In this document: in pieces, positions 11,526-12,101 of the stretch | How positions within the stretch are numbered: the first letter of the stretch is position 1 | Layout of the letters: each line of letters starts with the position of its first letter | NCBI GenBank assembly: GCA_036517855.1 | Contig: DATDSR010000032.1 | Span: forward strand, 1 to 12,101 | From: DATDSR01 sp036517855 | Lineage (GTDB): Bacteria > Patescibacteriota > Minisyncoccia > Phycocordibacterales > DATDSR01 | Length of the DNA stretch: 12,101 nucleotides | Direction of reading: 5' to 3' | Notes under the pieces: generated by a model | The model's input: the letters and a program-made list of their open reading frames with translations, nothing else | What the model was told of the DNA's origin: nothing | Database searches by the model: none | Translations under genes and position numbers: made by a program

Positions 11526-11861
11526 ATGGAGACAATCCATTTCATCATCACTGGTGGGACGATTGAAGCTTCCGCTGCCAAAAAATTCCTAATCACACAT
11601 GGGACATACACAATGGCAGAGACAGCCAGATATTTGAAAAGAAATTTGAAAAGAAAAGACGCCACGGTCGTTCTCACCGGATCGTTCGTTCCTCTCACCG
11701 ATATAATTCGATCGGATGGGGGCTTTAACACTGGCTTTGCGGTCGCACAATTGCAGCATCTTGAACCAGGCACCTATATTGCGATGAACGGGCAAGTCAT
11801 TGAAGCGGACAAGGCCGAAAAGATTATCCACGAAGGGAAATTTGCTCCACGAATTGGCTAA
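11526..11861 (+). CDS. Compact asparaginase-like protein, 111 aa
   Basis: Motifs of type I/II L-asparaginases occur in the right order: FIITGGTIEAS (7-17, with the nucleophile-type Thr of TGGTI), HGTYTMAETARYL (25-37, corresponding to HGTDTMAYTA), VVLTGSFVPL (48-57), and RSDGGFN (62-68, as in SDGxxN). The usual enzyme is 320-350 aa; here about 60 residues are missing between the first two motifs and the C-terminal domain is absent. The catalytic Asp of G-T-D-T is Tyr. Asparaginase activity is therefore doubtful; it may be a derived domain with another role, perhaps a recognised short family in CPR bacteria. The frame is open and the codons look normal, so it is not simply a decayed gene. Predicted leaderless from the -10 at 11514-11519. 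Confidence 0.75.
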   Translation: METIHFIITGGTIEASAAKKFLITHGTYTMAETARYLKRNLKRKDATVVLTGSFVPLTDIIRSDGGFNTGFAVAQLQHLEPGTYIAMNGQVIEADKAEKIIHEGKFAPRIG

Positions 11862-11862
11862 T

Positions 11863-11891
11863 TTGTAATTAGTATTTGCTTTTGCTAAGCT
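11863..11891 (+). promoter_or_regulatory. Extended -10 promoter, leaderless start
   Basis: TTGTAA (11863-11868), a 17-base spacer, then TGC-TAAGCT (hexamer 11886-11891), and seven bases to the ATG at 11899. It lies directly after the stop of the asparaginase-like gene. Confidence 0.6.
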
Positions 11892-11898
11892 TGCGCGC

Positions 11899-12101
11899 AT
11901 GGATGAAACTACGCCTGCTGTCGCTCTCCCTGTTGCAAAGCAAAAGATTACTGGTTTTGTAGGTTTGCTCAAGCAAACTTTCGCTTTCGTGCGTGAGCGT
12001 TTGGGAGCGGTGGTGGTGTTAACTCTTGTGCCAGCAGCGGTGCGAGGCGTGGGTGCGTTTATCCCGCCCAGTTCTCCGACTTGGAGCCATGTTTTGGTTA
12101 G
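11899..12101 (+). CDS. Membrane protein, N-terminal part (runs off the window)
   Basis: An open frame starts at the ATG at 11899 and continues to the window edge (67 codons). It begins MDETTPAVALPVAKQKITGF, a polar cytoplasmic-looking N-terminus, then GLLKQTFAFVRERLGAVVVLTLVPAAVRGVGAFI with a likely membrane segment around residues 38-58. The gene is too short here to assign a family; multi-pass membrane proteins with such N-termini are common in Parcubacteria. The start is supported by an extended -10 promoter seven bases upstream. Confidence 0.65.
   Translation, partial: MDETTPAVALPVAKQKITGFVGLLKQTFAFVRERLGAVVVLTLVPAAVRGVGAFIPPSSPTWSHVLV

Noticed and set aside
1..12101. Alternative genetic code with TGA as glycine
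   Set aside because: TGA ends the genes at 2489 and 3956 where their paralogs or overlaps expect a stop, so standard bacterial code is used.

Overview
This window looks like a chromosomal segment of a Candidate Phyla Radiation (Patescibacteria, probably Parcubacteria/Paceibacteria-type) bacterium. The signs are: an str/S10 ribosomal block with very tight spacing; core genes that mostly lack Shine-Dalgarno sequences; several genes whose extended -10 box ends only 6-7 bases before the start codon (predicted leaderless mRNAs); short perfect palindromes scattered in and between genes, including CCTGCCTGCCGGCAGGCAGG; and small families common in these genomes (a DUF5678-like protein, a small retropepsin-like protease). 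TGA is used as a stop (ends of the genes at 2489 and 3956), so this is the standard bacterial code, not the Gly-TGA code of Gracilibacteria/Absconditabacteria. The taxonomic placement is an inference from style, not from a search.

Layout. 1-2232: fusA (EF-G) with its promoter and an in-frame 24-base palindrome in the GTPase domain. 2233-5478: an accessory block on the + strand. It holds two paralogous copies of a two-gene cassette (DUF5678-like small protein followed by a retropepsin-like aspartic protease), an orphan 250-aa gene between them, and a 10-TM EamA/DMT transporter fused transcriptionally to the second cassette. The first cassette is bracketed by two copies of the last ~96 bases of fusA; the downstream copy (2902-3002) is a frameshifted remnant whose differences in the last 23 codons are all synonymous. 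5479-7310: a second accessory block of different character (more G+C-rich by eye, strong Shine-Dalgarno sequences, terminators), with two minus-strand small genes, a divergent overlapping promoter pair, and a 289-aa plus-strand gene with a strong internal start. 7310-11508: tuf, rpsJ, rplC, rplD, rplW, rplB, apparently one transcription unit from a promoter at 7310-7338. 11509-12101: two probably leaderless genes, a compact asparaginase-like protein and the start of a membrane protein that runs off the window.

How the genes work together. fusA, tuf and the ribosomal protein genes are translation machinery (EF-G, EF-Tu, S10, L3, L4, L23, L2). The usual fusA-tuf adjacency is broken by about 5.2 kb of accessory genes, and the S10-type order seems to stop after rplB, where rpsS would be expected. 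The most unusual content is the duplicated DUF5678/protease cassette with its conserved leaderless promoter and the fusA-tail duplication around copy 1; together they suggest a small gene cassette that was recombined in at the 3' end of fusA. No tRNA, rRNA, CRISPR array, transposase or integrase was seen. No stretch longer than about 220 bases lacks a gene.
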